Source: Zobellella endophytica (GTDB taxonomy: Bacteria; Pseudomonadota; Gammaproteobacteria; Enterobacterales; Aeromonadaceae). From it: a stretch of 64,000 bases of DNA. Below the pieces are notes generated by a model, which made no database searches, was not told where the DNA came from, and saw only the letters and a list, made by a program, of their open reading frames with translations. Positions 22,251 through 31,890 of the stretch are shown in pieces. Location: positions 62,001-126,000 of the forward strand of contig NZ_PXYG01000001.1 of assembly GCF_003012775.1 (NCBI RefSeq), in the 5' to 3' direction. The position numbers were made by a program, and so were the translations under genes. Each line of letters starts with the position of its first letter. Position 1 is the stretch's first letter.

Positions 22251-23650
22251 GCAGGACAGCACTGGAGCAGTGGCGCAACAAGGCCGGCGCCTGGGTACAA
22301 CGGGGGCTGGATCAGCGGCTGCGGCTGGCGGTAACGGGCCTCAGCCGCAGCGGCAAGACCGCCTTCATCACCAGCCTGGTCAGCCAGCTGGAACACGCCG
22401 GGCTCGATGCCCGGCTGCCCCATTGGCCGCCGGCGGCCCAGGGGCGGCTGCTGGGCATCAAACGGGTGCCGAGCCGGCACCATCATGTGCCCGCCTTCGG
22501 CTACGAGGCGGCGCTCGATCAGCTCTCGGCCCGGCCGCCGGCCTGGCCCGAACCGACCCGGGGCATCAGCGAGATCACCCTGGCCATCAAGTACCAGCCC
22601 GGGAACCGGCTCAAGCGCAAGCTCAACGACACCGCCACCCTCTATCTGGAAATCGTGGACTACCCGGGCGAATGGCTGCTGGACCTGCCGCTGCTGGCGA
22701 TGAGCTATGCCCAGTGGAGCGAACAACAGCGCGGCCTGCTGCAGGACGAGGTGCTGGCCGCCCTGGCCGGGCCCTGGCTGCAGGCGGGAGCGGCCATCGC
22801 CCCGGACAGCCCCGCCGACGACGCCCGGCTGGCGCCGCTGGCGGCGGCCTATACCCGCTGGCTGCTGGACAGCAAACGCGAGCGCGGCGCCTACCTGGTG
22901 CAGCCCGGGCGTTTCGTGCTGCCCGGCGAATACCAGGGCGCGCCCATGCTGCAGTTCGTGCCCTGGGTGTGGGGCACGGTGCCGGCCGGGCTCGACGACC
23001 GCCATCATTACGGCATGATGGAAGCCCGTTTCGAGCATTACAAGAAGCACCTGGTTGCCGGCTTCTACCGGGATTTCTTCGCCGGCTTCGATCGCCAGAT
23101 CGTGCTGGTGGACTGCCTGACCGCGCTCAACCGCGGGCCCGACAGCTTTGCCGAGCTGAGCCGGGCGCTCAACGCCATCCTGCAGAGCTTCGAATACGGC
23201 AAGAGCGGCTGGTGGCAGCGGCTCTTTGCCCCGCGCATCGACAAGCTGCTGTTCGCCGCCACCAAGGCCGATCACCTGACCCCGGATCAGCACGGTCGCC
23301 TGGCCCGGCTGCTCAACACCCTGGTGCGCGGTGGTCATCGCCAGGCGCGGCTGGCGGGCATCGACATCCACACCCTGGCGCTGGCCTCCATCAAGGCCAC
23401 CAGCAGCGGCCAGGTCAGCCACCGGGGCGATACCATTCCCGCCCTGCAGGGGCGGCGGCTGGACGATTTTGAGCCGGTCACCCTCTACCCGGGCGAGGTG
23501 CCGGAATCCCTGCCCGATGCCGAGTTCTGGCAGCGCCAGGGCTTCGATTTTACCGAGTTCGCCCCGCCGCAGTGGCACAAGGATCAGCCGCTGCCCCATC
23601 TGCGCCTGGATCAGGCGCTGGCCTTCTTGTTGGGAGACAAAGTATCGTGA
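22247..23650 (+). CDS. ycjX: YcjX-family P-loop protein (DUF463), psp-associated
   Basis: The product (467 aa) has a Walker A near residue 30, VTGLSRSGKTAFITSL, and the YcjX signature regions (RGISEITLAIKYQPGN; YLEIVDYPGEWLLDLPLL). It is a member of a stress-associated GTPase-like family of unknown precise role that travels with psp genes. Its ATG overlaps the pspC stop (ATGA) and its stop overlaps the ycjF start (GTGA), so it belongs to the psp operon. Confidence 0.93.
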   Translation: MSRTALEQWRNKAGAWVQRGLDQRLRLAVTGLSRSGKTAFITSLVSQLEHAGLDARLPHWPPAAQGRLLGIKRVPSRHHHVPAFGYEAALDQLSARPPAWPEPTRGISEITLAIKYQPGNRLKRKLNDTATLYLEIVDYPGEWLLDLPLLAMSYAQWSEQQRGLLQDEVLAALAGPWLQAGAAIAPDSPADDARLAPLAAAYTRWLLDSKRERGAYLVQPGRFVLPGEYQGAPMLQFVPWVWGTVPAGLDDRHHYGMMEARFEHYKKHLVAGFYRDFFAGFDRQIVLVDCLTALNRGPDSFAELSRALNAILQSFEYGKSGWWQRLFAPRIDKLLFAATKADHLTPDQHGRLARLLNTLVRGGHRQARLAGIDIHTLALASIKATSSGQVSHRGDTIPALQGRRLDDFEPVTLYPGEVPESLPDAEFWQRQGFDFTEFAPPQWHKDQPLPHLRLDQALAFLLGDKVS

Positions 23651-24645
23651 GTTTAAAGGGCAAGGTGATCCTGGATAAACCGCTGGCGGCGCCTGCCGCC
23701 GAGCCGCTGCGGGCGCAGCAGACCCTGGCGGAGGACGATTTCATCGAACTGGACGACGCCCCGGAGCCCGGGCTGGCCGCCGGCCTGCGCCCCCGGCGGC
23801 GGCACCGGCTGTGGTGGAGCGGGGTCGCGCTGTTGCTGGCGCTGCTGGTCGTGCACTCGGCCATCACCCTGTGGCAGACCTGGCAGGACAGCCGGCTGCT
23901 CGGGGCGGCCTGGAGCCTGGCGCTGGGGCTGCTGGCGCTGGCTGCCCTGGGCAGTCTGTGGCGGGAGCTCAGGCTGCTGCGCCGGCTGGAGCGGGTGTCG
24001 CGGCAACGGGCGTGGGCCGAACAGCTGCTGGTGGAGCAGGGCAGCGGCCGGGCCCGCGCCTTCTGCGAGCAGTTGGCGCACCAGAGCGGGCTGGACCGTT
24101 CCGATGCCTACCAACGCTGGCTGCACAGCCTGGACGAGCAGGAGCAGGACGCGGAGGTGTTGACGCTGTACAGCCGGCAGGTGCTGAGCGTGCCGGACCG
24201 GCAGGCCCGGGCCCGGGTGCTGAAATGGTCCGGCGAGGCGGCGGTGATGGTGGCGGCCAGCCCCCTGGCGGCGGTGGACATGCTGCTGGTGCTGTGGCGC
24301 AACCTGCGCATGATCGAAGACATCACCGGCTGCTACGGCATCCGGCTGGGGGCCCTGAGCCGGCTGCGGCTGTTGCGCAGCGTACTGCACAACATGCTTT
24401 ATGCGGGGGTGTCCGAGGCCGCCATCGACATGGGCATGGATCTGCTCGGGCTGGAGCTGGCGGGGCGGCTGTCGGCCCGGGCCGGGCAGGGCGTCGGCGC
24501 GGGCCTGCTCACCGCCCGCCTGGGATTGCAGACCATGGATCTGTGCCGCCCGGTGCCCTGGCAGGGGGACGAGAAGAAACAACTGGGAGGCATCCGCCGG
24601 GCCCTGATCGACAAGGTGGCCCGGCTGATGACCAAAAGCGAGTAA
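23647..24645 (+). CDS. ycjF: YcjF-family inner-membrane protein (DUF697 type)
   Basis: The product (332 aa) starts at GTG 23647 within the ycjX stop; the family N-terminus MSLKGKVILDKPL begins there, whereas the longer open frame enters ycjX. Two hydrophobic hairpin segments (LWWSGVALLLALLVVHSAITLW; LGAAWSLALGLLALAALGSLW) are followed by a basic stretch and a long cytosolic part. Function is unknown; it is paired with YcjX in psp regulons. Confidence 0.9.
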   Translation: MSLKGKVILDKPLAAPAAEPLRAQQTLAEDDFIELDDAPEPGLAAGLRPRRRHRLWWSGVALLLALLVVHSAITLWQTWQDSRLLGAAWSLALGLLALAALGSLWRELRLLRRLERVSRQRAWAEQLLVEQGSGRARAFCEQLAHQSGLDRSDAYQRWLHSLDEQEQDAEVLTLYSRQVLSVPDRQARARVLKWSGEAAVMVAASPLAAVDMLLVLWRNLRMIEDITGCYGIRLGALSRLRLLRSVLHNMLYAGVSEAAIDMGMDLLGLELAGRLSARAGQGVGAGLLTARLGLQTMDLCRPVPWQGDEKKQLGGIRRALIDKVARLMTKSE

Positions 24646-24655
24646 GGAGACGAAC

Positions 24656-25300
24656 ATGAATGCGGAAAAGTTGATCGGCCAGTTCCTGGGCAATAACGCC
24701 GGCTTCGGCAAGGGCGCCGCCACCGGTGGCATCCTCGGCCTGCTGCTCGGCAGCAAGAAGGGTCGCAAGATGGCGGGCGGCACCCTCAAGTATGCGGGGT
24801 TGGCCGCCGCCGGGGTCATGGCCTGGAAGGCCTACCAGAACTGGCAGCAGGGCAAGTCGCCGGCCCAGGCCGACGGCGCCAGCGGCGCCGATCTGCAACG
24901 GCTGGATCCGCGCTTTTCGCCCGACGCCCCCGCCGCCAACGGCGAATCCTTCCAGCTCTCGCTGATGCGGGCCATGATAGGGGCGGCCAAGGCCGACGGC
25001 CACGTGGATGGCGCCGAGCAGCAACGGATCTTCGAACAGGTGGAACAACTGGGGCTGGCGGCGGATGAAAAGGCGCTGGTGTTCGACATGCTGTCGGCGC
25101 CAGTGGCGCTGACGGATATCGTGGCTTCGGCCCGGGGGCCCGAGCAGGCGGCGGAGCTGTATCTGGCCTCGCGGCTGGTGATCGATCCGGATCAGGCGGC
25201 GGAACGCGCCTATCTGCAGGCACTGGCGCACAGGCTCAATCTGCCCGCAGAGCTGGTGGCTCATCTGGAAAAACAGGCGGAGCAGGGGATAGGGGAATAA
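24656..25300 (+). CDS. DUF533 / YebE-like TerB-fold inner-membrane protein
   Basis: The product (214 aa) has a Gly-rich N-terminus (GKGAATGGILGLLLGSKKGRKMAGG) with one hydrophobic stretch, then a helical TerB-like domain (LMRAMIGAAKADGHVDGAEQQRIFEQVEQLGL). This is the architecture of E. coli YebE. It follows ycjF by 10 bp with a GGAGA leader, so it is likely a member of the psp operon. Function unproven. Confidence 0.85.
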   Translation: MNAEKLIGQFLGNNAGFGKGAATGGILGLLLGSKKGRKMAGGTLKYAGLAAAGVMAWKAYQNWQQGKSPAQADGASGADLQRLDPRFSPDAPAANGESFQLSLMRAMIGAAKADGHVDGAEQQRIFEQVEQLGLAADEKALVFDMLSAPVALTDIVASARGPEQAAELYLASRLVIDPDQAAERAYLQALAHRLNLPAELVAHLEKQAEQGIGE

Positions 25301-25304
25301 GAGC

Positions 25305-25381
25305 TGGGGTGACCGACGGGGCTCGAACCCGCGACAACCGGAATCACAATCCGGGACTCTACCAACTGAGCTACGGTCACC
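25305..25381 (-). tRNA. tRNA-His (GTG anticodon)
   Basis: The minus-strand sequence folds as a 77-nt tRNA with the extra 5' G characteristic of tRNA-His, anticodon loop TTGTGAT, T-loop GGTTCGAGCC and encoded CCA. It lies 5 bp after tRNA-Arg on the same strand. Confidence 0.96.
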
Positions 25382-25386
25382 ACGAA

Positions 25387-25463
25387 TGGCGCGCCCTGCA
25401 GGACTCGAACCTGCGACCATCCGCTTAGAAGGCGGATGCTCTATCCAGCTGAGCTAAGGGCGC
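25387..25463 (-). tRNA. tRNA-Arg (TCT anticodon)
   Basis: A 77-nt cloverleaf on the minus strand: acceptor GCGCCCT pairs with AGGGCGC, D-arm AGCTCAGCTGGATAGAGC, anticodon loop CTTCTAA giving TCT, T-loop GGTTCGAGTCC, and CCA encoded. First gene of the two-tRNA unit. Confidence 0.96.
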
Positions 25464-25538
25464 TTTTTTACATTTACCCAGCGGTCTGGCCACTGCGTAA
25501 CGGGGCGGCATCATACCGATTTGCACCTGTGGGGTCAA

Positions 25539-25573
25539 CGGCTTTATCCGGCCCGTCCGGGCGGATAAAGCCG
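25539..25573. other. Perfect 12-bp hairpin upstream of folD
   Basis: CGGCTTTATCCG (25539-25550) pairs perfectly with CGGATAAAGCCG (25562-25573) around an 11-base loop that itself contains CCCG/CGGG. It has no T-run, so it is not a clear terminator. It lies between the divergent tRNA pair and folD. Confidence 0.5.
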
Positions 25574-25647
25574 GTGGTGCTCGCTTATCAAAGCCCTGAA
25601 AAAATGCGACAATCTGCGCAGGTTTATCAAGGTGAGAATCAACGCAG

Positions 25648-26505
25648 ATGTCAGCTCAAATAATCGATGGAAAAGCGATTGCACAAGCGGTGCGCAGCCA
25701 GGTGGCCGCCCGGGTGGCCGAACGGAAAAGTGCGGGCCAGCGCGCGCCCGGCCTGGCGGTGATCCTGGTGGGCGCCAATCCCGCGTCCCAAGTGTACGTC
25801 GGCAGCAAGCGCCGGGCCTGTGAGGAAGTGGGCTTCATCTCCAAATCCTACGATTTGCCCCAGCAGACCACCGAGCAGCAATTGCTGGATCTCATCGACG
25901 AGCTGAACCGGGACGCCAGCATCGACGGTATCCTGGTGCAACTGCCGCTGCCGGCCCATATCGACAGCACCCTGGTGATCGAGCGCATCCACCCGCACAA
26001 GGACGTGGACGGTTTTCACCCCTACAACGTCGGCCGCCTGGCCCAGCGCATTCCGGCGCTGCGCCCCTGCACCCCCAAAGGCATCATGACCCTGATCGAA
26101 CGCAGCCACATCAAGACTCATGGCCTCAATGCCGTGGTGGTGGGCGCCTCCAACATCGTCGGCCGGCCGATGACCCTGGAACTGCTGCTGGCCGGCTGCA
26201 CCACCACCACCTGCCACCGCTTCACCGAGGATCTCAGGGGCAAGGTGGAAGGGGCCGATCTGCTGGTGGTGGCGGTGGGCAAGCCCAACTTCATCCCCGG
26301 CGACTGGATCAAGCCCGGCGCCGTGGTGATCGACGTGGGCATCAACCGCCTGGACGACGGCCGTCTGGTGGGCGACGTGGAATACGCGGTGGCCGCCGAG
26401 CGCGCCGCCTACATCACCCCGGTGCCCGGCGGGGTCGGCCCCATGACGGTGGCCTCCCTGATTGAAAACACCCTGATCGCCTGCGAGCGTTATCACGACC
26501 AGTAA
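25648..26505 (+). CDS. folD: Methylenetetrahydrofolate dehydrogenase / cyclohydrolase
   Basis: The product (285 aa) interconverts 5,10-methylene-, methenyl- and 10-formyl-THF with NADP+. Family motifs are complete: [23 protein letters not shown] (with the catalytic Lys of YxxxK), [34 protein letters not shown] and the C-terminal [19 protein letters not shown]. Expected length. It is followed 9 bp later by a K+ channel gene. Confidence 0.97.
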   Translation: MSAQIIDGKAIAQAVRSQVAARVAERKSAGQRAPGLAVILVGANPASQVYVGSKRRACEEVGFISKSYDLPQQTTEQQLLDLIDELNRDASIDGILVQLPLPAHIDSTLVIERIHPHKDVDGFHPYNVGRLAQRIPALRPCTPKGIMTLIERSHIKTHGLNAVVVGASNIVGRPMTLELLLAGCTTTTCHRFTEDLRGKVEGADLLVVAVGKPNFIPGDWIKPGAVVIDVGINRLDDGRLVGDVEYAVAAERAAYITPVPGGVGPMTVASLIENTLIACERYHDQ

Positions 26506-26514
26506 GGTGCGCCG

Positions 26515-27330
26515 ATGAAGTGGCCCGACAAGGATGTGCTGTATACGGTGATCTTCGGTACCGAAACGCCGGCGGGCCGCCGCTTCGACATCGCCCTTAT
26601 CATCACCATTCTGCTGTCCATCGCCGTGTTGTTCCTGGATTCCATGGGAGCGGTGCGAGAACGATTCGGCACCCTGCTGTACGGCCTGGAATGGTGTTTT
26701 ACCCTGCTGTTTACCCTGGAATTCGGCCTGCGCGTCTATTGTGCCCAGAATCGTGGCGCCTATATAAAAAGCTTCTACGGCATCATCGATCTGCTGGCGG
26801 TATTGCCCACCTACCTGGCGATTTTCATTCCCGGTGCCAGTTACCTGATGATGGTGCGCCTGCTGCGGGTATTGCGGATCTTCCGCATCCTCAAGCTGAT
26901 GCGTTACGTCAACGAGGCCAACGTGCTGTTGCGTTCGCTCAATCAGAGCCGGCGCAAGATACTGGTCTTTTTCAGTACCCTGTTTATTCTGGTCACCCTG
27001 TTTGGTTCACTGCTGTATGTGGTGGAAGGGCCCGACAACGGTTTTACCAGCATTCCCACCAGCATCTACTGGGCCATCGTCACCATTACCACCGTCGGCT
27101 TCGGCGATATTACCCCGCAAACGCCCCTGGGGCGGGGAATTGCTGCCGTAACCATGCTGATGGGCTATGCCATTATCGCGGTGCCGACCGGTATTATTAC
27201 CGCCGAGCTGGGACGGGAAATCCGCCGCGAATACGACGTTCGCCATTGCCCGCAATGCGACAAGGGCGGTCATGATCGCGACGCCAGATACTGCAAGCAC
27301 TGCGGTGGCGAAATGGAACAGCAGGAATAA
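26515..27330 (+). CDS. Voltage-gated potassium channel with C-terminal zinc ribbon
   Basis: The product (271 aa) has six membrane segments and a pore. The S4 voltage sensor is rich in Arg (RLLRVLRIFRILKLMR, 114-130). The selectivity filter is TVGFGD (193-198), typical of Kv channels. After S6 comes a short cytosolic tail with CPQC (245-248) and CKHC (260-263), a zinc-ribbon arrangement uncommon in well-known Kv proteins, perhaps a redox- or metal-sensitive gate. It is likely cotranscribed with folD. Confidence 0.92.
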   Translation: MKWPDKDVLYTVIFGTETPAGRRFDIALIITILLSIAVLFLDSMGAVRERFGTLLYGLEWCFTLLFTLEFGLRVYCAQNRGAYIKSFYGIIDLLAVLPTYLAIFIPGASYLMMVRLLRVLRIFRILKLMRYVNEANVLLRSLNQSRRKILVFFSTLFILVTLFGSLLYVVEGPDNGFTSIPTSIYWAIVTITTVGFGDITPQTPLGRGIAAVTMLMGYAIIAVPTGIITAELGREIRREYDVRHCPQCDKGGHDRDARYCKHCGGEMEQQE

Positions 27331-27351
27331 AAAAGGGGCCGCAGCCCCTTT
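27328..27351. terminator. Bidirectional rho-independent terminator
   Basis: GGGGC (27335-27339) pairs with GCCCC (27344-27348) over a CGCA loop. Reading minus, a run of about six T follows; reading plus, TTT. It ends both the channel gene and the convergent lipoprotein gene. Confidence 0.75.
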
Positions 27352-27374
27352 AATGTTTCGCTTGCATGGCAATA

Positions 27375-27776
27375 TTATTGCTGTTCTTCCTCGGCCATCA
27401 TGTCATTTACTTTACGCTCGGCCTCGGCGGCAGCCTCATCCATGGCGTCGCCCATTTCCTCCGCCTGCTGGCTGGCGGCATCCATGGCGTCCTGCGCGGC
27501 CTGATCCATGCTTTCGCCCATTTCTTCGGCGCTCTGCATGGCGTCTTCGGCAGCCTGATCCATGCTTTCACCCATCTCTTCCATCGTGCCTTGCTCTTCG
27601 GCACCCGCGGCCTCGGCGGCGTCGTCGGCCATCTGCTCGCCTTGTTCCTGAACATTTTCGATGGCTTCGTCGACGTTTTCCCCGGCCTGTTCGGCAGGGC
27701 CCTGATTGTCACAGGCAGCCAGACCAAAAGCGGTGACGGAAGTAAACAGCAGAACTTTAAGCAGTGATGTATTCAT
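27375..27776 (-). CDS. Small acidic repeat-containing lipoprotein
   Basis: The product (133 aa) has a signal peptide ending FGLAACDNQ, a lipobox. The mature part is extremely acidic and helical, with three imperfect repeats of about 20 residues around EEMGESMDQAAEDAM and EEMGDAMDEAAAEA. Just after the Cys comes GPAEQAGENVDEAIEN, related to the neighbouring lipoprotein at 28084. No known function; a periplasmic coiled-coil or envelope-stress lipoprotein is possible. Confidence 0.8.
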   Translation of the reverse strand: MNTSLLKVLLFTSVTAFGLAACDNQGPAEQAGENVDEAIENVQEQGEQMADDAAEAAGAEEQGTMEEMGESMDQAAEDAMQSAEEMGESMDQAAQDAMDAASQQAEEMGDAMDEAAAEAERKVNDMMAEEEQQ

Positions 27777-28083
27777 ATAGGCTCCCTAGATCTCAAAGGT
27801 CGCGGCGCGCCGCGCTTAAGTATTTGCACTATTAGTAATAGCGTACCCGTCGGGAAAAAGACAGGGAGAAAAAGCCGGGAAAGTGACGGTGTCTCTAATT
27901 TTTTCCTTTATAGATCATGGGATAATGTTTTTGGACGAAGCCTGTTGACGCACCCGCGGCCACCGGAAAGGGCTACTCATATGACTAACCCTGTCATTTG
28001 CACGGTAAAACGAGGCTGTGACGGCGATAACAAGGCAGCGCTGGATGATATGCATGGCTGCCTCAATGGGGAAAACCCGGCGA

Positions 28084-28365
28084 CTATTCGATGAGGGTAT
28101 TGTCCAGGATTTCATTCAGGCGATCATCCGCCTCTTTGGACGCCTCTTCCACCGCCTTTTCGAATTCCTGTTTTTGCTGTTCGAGCGCTTCCGGATCGGG
28201 CTCGGTGCGGACCCCGTTGTTTTCCATTCGCGCCGGCTCTGGCTGGTTTTCGACGACCTGTTCAATATTGTCGCCGATATCGGCGGCCGGACCTTTTTCT
28301 TCACAGCCACTGAGTCCCAGGGTAAAGATCAGTGCCAGCAACAGGGGGGGGGTTATTTTCGGCAT
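28084..28365 (-). CDS. Small acidic lipoprotein
   Basis: The product (93 aa) begins MPKITPPLLLALIFTLGLSGCEE, with a lipobox Cys. The start is ATG 28365 because AAGGAG lies nine bases upstream; the ATG at 28392 would place charge in the signal. The mature N-terminus CEEKGPAADIGDNIEQVVEN aligns with CDNQGPAEQAGENVDEAIEN of the neighbour, so the two look paralogous. The remainder is a charged helix. Function unknown. The interval 27777-28083 shows no credible gene. Confidence 0.8.
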   Translation of the reverse strand: MPKITPPLLLALIFTLGLSGCEEKGPAADIGDNIEQVVENQPEPARMENNGVRTEPDPEALEQQKQEFEKAVEEASKEADDRLNEILDNTLIE

Positions 28366-28475
28366 CACGGGCTCCTTAATGGCATCGGCCATGTTGATTA
28401 TGGGCGGGAAGGGTAAAAAGTCAGGGCACCATTATGGTGCCCATGATTTTTTTTTCAACCGCCGGGCGGCCCGGG

Positions 28476-29855
<1,380 letters not shown>

Positions 29856-30001
29856 GATTCCGGGTCTTGGTGGTGAATGTTGGTCTGTGCGTATTGAACC
29901 TTTAATGGGCATTCGGTGCAAGCCTTGCGGCGGCAGGGGTTCGCTAACGCGGCGGCTTGCGTTAAAATCGATTCCTGAACCTACTATCTGGATACGTAAT
30001 T

Positions 30002-30499
30002 ATGGTCACACTGCACACTACCTACGGCGACATTACCCTCAACCTGTTCGCCGACAAGGCCCCGGACACCGTTGCCAACTTCCTGCAATACTGCCGCGAC
30101 GGCCACTACGACAATACCCTGTTCCACCGGGTGATCGACGGTTTCATGATCCAGGGCGGCGGCTACGGCCCGGGTTTTGAAGAAAAGGAAACCCGCGCGC
30201 CGGTGAAAAACGAAGCCGCCAACGGCCTCTCCAACAAGGTGGGCACCGTCGCCATGGCCCGTACCATGGAGCCGCATTCCGCCACCGCCCAGTTCTTCAT
30301 CAACGTCAACGACAACGATTTCCTGAACTTCAAGTCCGCCACCAGCCAGGGTTTCGGCTACTGCGTGTTCGGTGAAGTGGCGGAAGGCATGGACGTGGTC
30401 AACAAGATCAAGGGCGTGGCCACCGGCACCCGTGGCTATATGCACCAGGATGTCCCGGTGGACGACGTGCTGATCACCGGCGTGACCGTCGGCGAATAG
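30002..30499 (+). CDS. ppiB: Cytoplasmic peptidyl-prolyl cis-trans isomerase B (cyclophilin)
   Basis: The product (165 aa) has no signal peptide. Cyclophilin motifs are all present: [28 protein letters not shown] with the catalytic Arg, [25 protein letters not shown] and [18 protein letters not shown]. It assists proline isomerisation during folding. It lies head-to-head with cysS and ahead of lpxH. Confidence 0.97.
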   Translation: MVTLHTTYGDITLNLFADKAPDTVANFLQYCRDGHYDNTLFHRVIDGFMIQGGGYGPGFEEKETRAPVKNEAANGLSNKVGTVAMARTMEPHSATAQFFINVNDNDFLNFKSATSQGFGYCVFGEVAEGMDVVNKIKGVATGTRGYMHQDVPVDDVLITGVTVGE

Positions 30500-30518
30500 G
30501 CCTCCCGGCTGTTTGAAG

Positions 30519-30542
30519 CAATGCCCGCCCCGGCGGGCATTG
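30519..30542 (+). terminator. Hairpin after ppiB
   Basis: CAATGCCCGCC pairs with GGCGGGCATTG over a CC turn, followed by TTGTCTTC. It is a strong stem with a short T-rich tail, so probably a partial terminator between ppiB and lpxH. Confidence 0.6.
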
Positions 30543-30570
30543 TTGTCTTCGTATCCAGGAATTACCATTC

Positions 30571-31308
30571 ATGCCCTGTACCCTCTTTATCGCCGATCTG
30601 CACCTGAGCACCGGGCGTCCCGACATCACTGCCGCCTTCCTGCGTTTTATGGAGGAAGAGGCGGTGAATGCCGAGGCGCTCTATGTGCTGGGCGATCTGT
30701 TTGAATTCTCGATCGGTGATGACGAACCGAGCGAGCTGAACCGGCAAGTGGCGTCGGCCTTTCGCGCCTGCAGCGAGCAGGGCACTCCCGTTTATTTCAT
30801 CCATGGCAACCGGGATTTCATGGTGGGCCGCCGCTTCGCCCGGGAAGCGGGCATGACCCTGTTGCCCGAACACCGGGTCATCGATCTCTACGGCAAGCCT
30901 GCGCTTATCATGCACGGCGACACGCTGTGCATCGACGATGCCGGCTACCAGCGTTATCGTCGCATTACCCGCTGGGCCTGGCTGCAGTGGCTGTTTTTGC
31001 GCCTGCCGCTTAAGTTCAGACTCGATATCGCCGACGGCATCCGCGGCAAGAGCGCCCAGTCCAAGCAGGACAAGGTGATGCAGGTGATGGACGTTAACCC
31101 GGCCGAGGTGGCGCGGCAACTGCGGTTGAACGAGGTGGACTTGCTGATCCACGGCCATACTCACAGGCCCGCCATCCATGATCTCACCATCGGCGACCGG
31201 CCGGCCCGGCGCATCGTGCTCGGCGACTGGTACACTCAAGGCAGCGTGCTGGCGGTCACCCCGCAAGGGATGGCGTTGCAGAGCAGGGCTTTCGAGGAGC
31301 AATCATGA
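30571..31308 (+). CDS. lpxH: UDP-2,3-diacylglucosamine diphosphatase
   Basis: The product (245 aa) makes lipid X from UDP-diacylglucosamine in lipid A synthesis at the inner membrane. Calcineurin-type metal motifs: FIADLHLS, YVLGDLFEF, HGNRDFMVG, LIMHGDTLC and LLIHGHTHRPA. It overlaps the dgkA start (ATGA at 31305). Confidence 0.96.
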   Translation: MPCTLFIADLHLSTGRPDITAAFLRFMEEEAVNAEALYVLGDLFEFSIGDDEPSELNRQVASAFRACSEQGTPVYFIHGNRDFMVGRRFAREAGMTLLPEHRVIDLYGKPALIMHGDTLCIDDAGYQRYRRITRWAWLQWLFLRLPLKFRLDIADGIRGKSAQSKQDKVMQVMDVNPAEVARQLRLNEVDLLIHGHTHRPAIHDLTIGDRPARRIVLGDWYTQGSVLAVTPQGMALQSRAFEEQS

Positions 31309-31673
31309 AACCCGGCAAGACAGGACTGACTCGTATCATCTCCGCCGGCGGCTATTCGCTGCAGGGCCTCAAAAGCGCCTACCATAACGAGGCGGCCTTT
31401 CGCCAGGAATGCTGGCTGGCGGGGGTATTGCTGCCCCTGGCCATCTGGTGGGAGGTAGGGCTGGTGGCCAGGCTGCTGCTGATCGGCAGCCTGCTGCTGG
31501 TGCTGGTGGTCGAGCTGCTCAACTCGGCGGTGGAGGCGGTGGTGGATCGCATCGGCCCCGAGCATCATGAACTGGCGGGGCGGGCCAAGGACATGGGCTC
31601 GGCCGCCGTGTTGCTGACCCTGCTGCTGGCGGTCCTGACCTGGGGGCTGGTGCTGCTCGACTACCTCGCCTGA
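31305..31673 (+). CDS. dgkA: Diacylglycerol kinase
   Basis: The product (122 aa) is a three-span inner-membrane enzyme that phosphorylates diacylglycerol for lipid recycling. Family blocks are AYHNEAAFRQE and VVELLNSAVEAVVDRIGPEHHELAGRAKDMGSAAV, with catalytic Glu in the NSAVE segment. It is translationally coupled to lpxH, which also serves envelope lipid metabolism. Confidence 0.95.
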   Translation: MKPGKTGLTRIISAGGYSLQGLKSAYHNEAAFRQECWLAGVLLPLAIWWEVGLVARLLLIGSLLLVLVVELLNSAVEAVVDRIGPEHHELAGRAKDMGSAAVLLTLLLAVLTWGLVLLDYLA

Positions 31674-31691
31674 GCGCCAGACAACCCACCC

Positions 31692-31855
31692 GTAGAGTCG
31701 ACGCCAGTCGACCAACCCCCGGCGTTGTTGGCGGAATGGTCCGTTGAAACGGACCCTACAGAGGGCCCTATGGCAGGATCGGTGCATCCTGTAAGGATCG
31801 AATTTATTCGACCAAAGCATGGCACCAGTGTTGGAGTGGTCCGTTGAAACGGACC
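31692..31855. repeat. REP-like palindrome cluster between dgkA and tyrR
   Basis: Four palindromes lie in the convergent dgkA-tyrR gap: GTCGAC-GCCA-GTCGAC after GTAG (31692-31713), GGTCCGTTGAAACGGACC followed by CCTAC (31738-31759), GGATCGAATTTATTCGACC after GTAA (31791-31813) and a second GGTCCGTTGAAACGGACC (31838-31855). These are mixed stem types in both orientations, loosely spaced rather than a regular array. Confidence 0.8.
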
Positions 31856-31890
31856 CAGCGGAGGCAACACGCCACGCCGGGGCCTTGCCG

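Noticed and set aside
27915..28115. A 66-codon minus-strand open frame between the two lipoproteins
   Set aside because: It has no ribosome site and no recognisable pattern, and its composition is unlike its neighbours.
31674..31890. Rho-independent terminators for dgkA and tyrR
   Set aside because: The palindromes there have GTAG/CTAC flanks and no T-tracts and match the REP family elsewhere, so they are reported as repeats.
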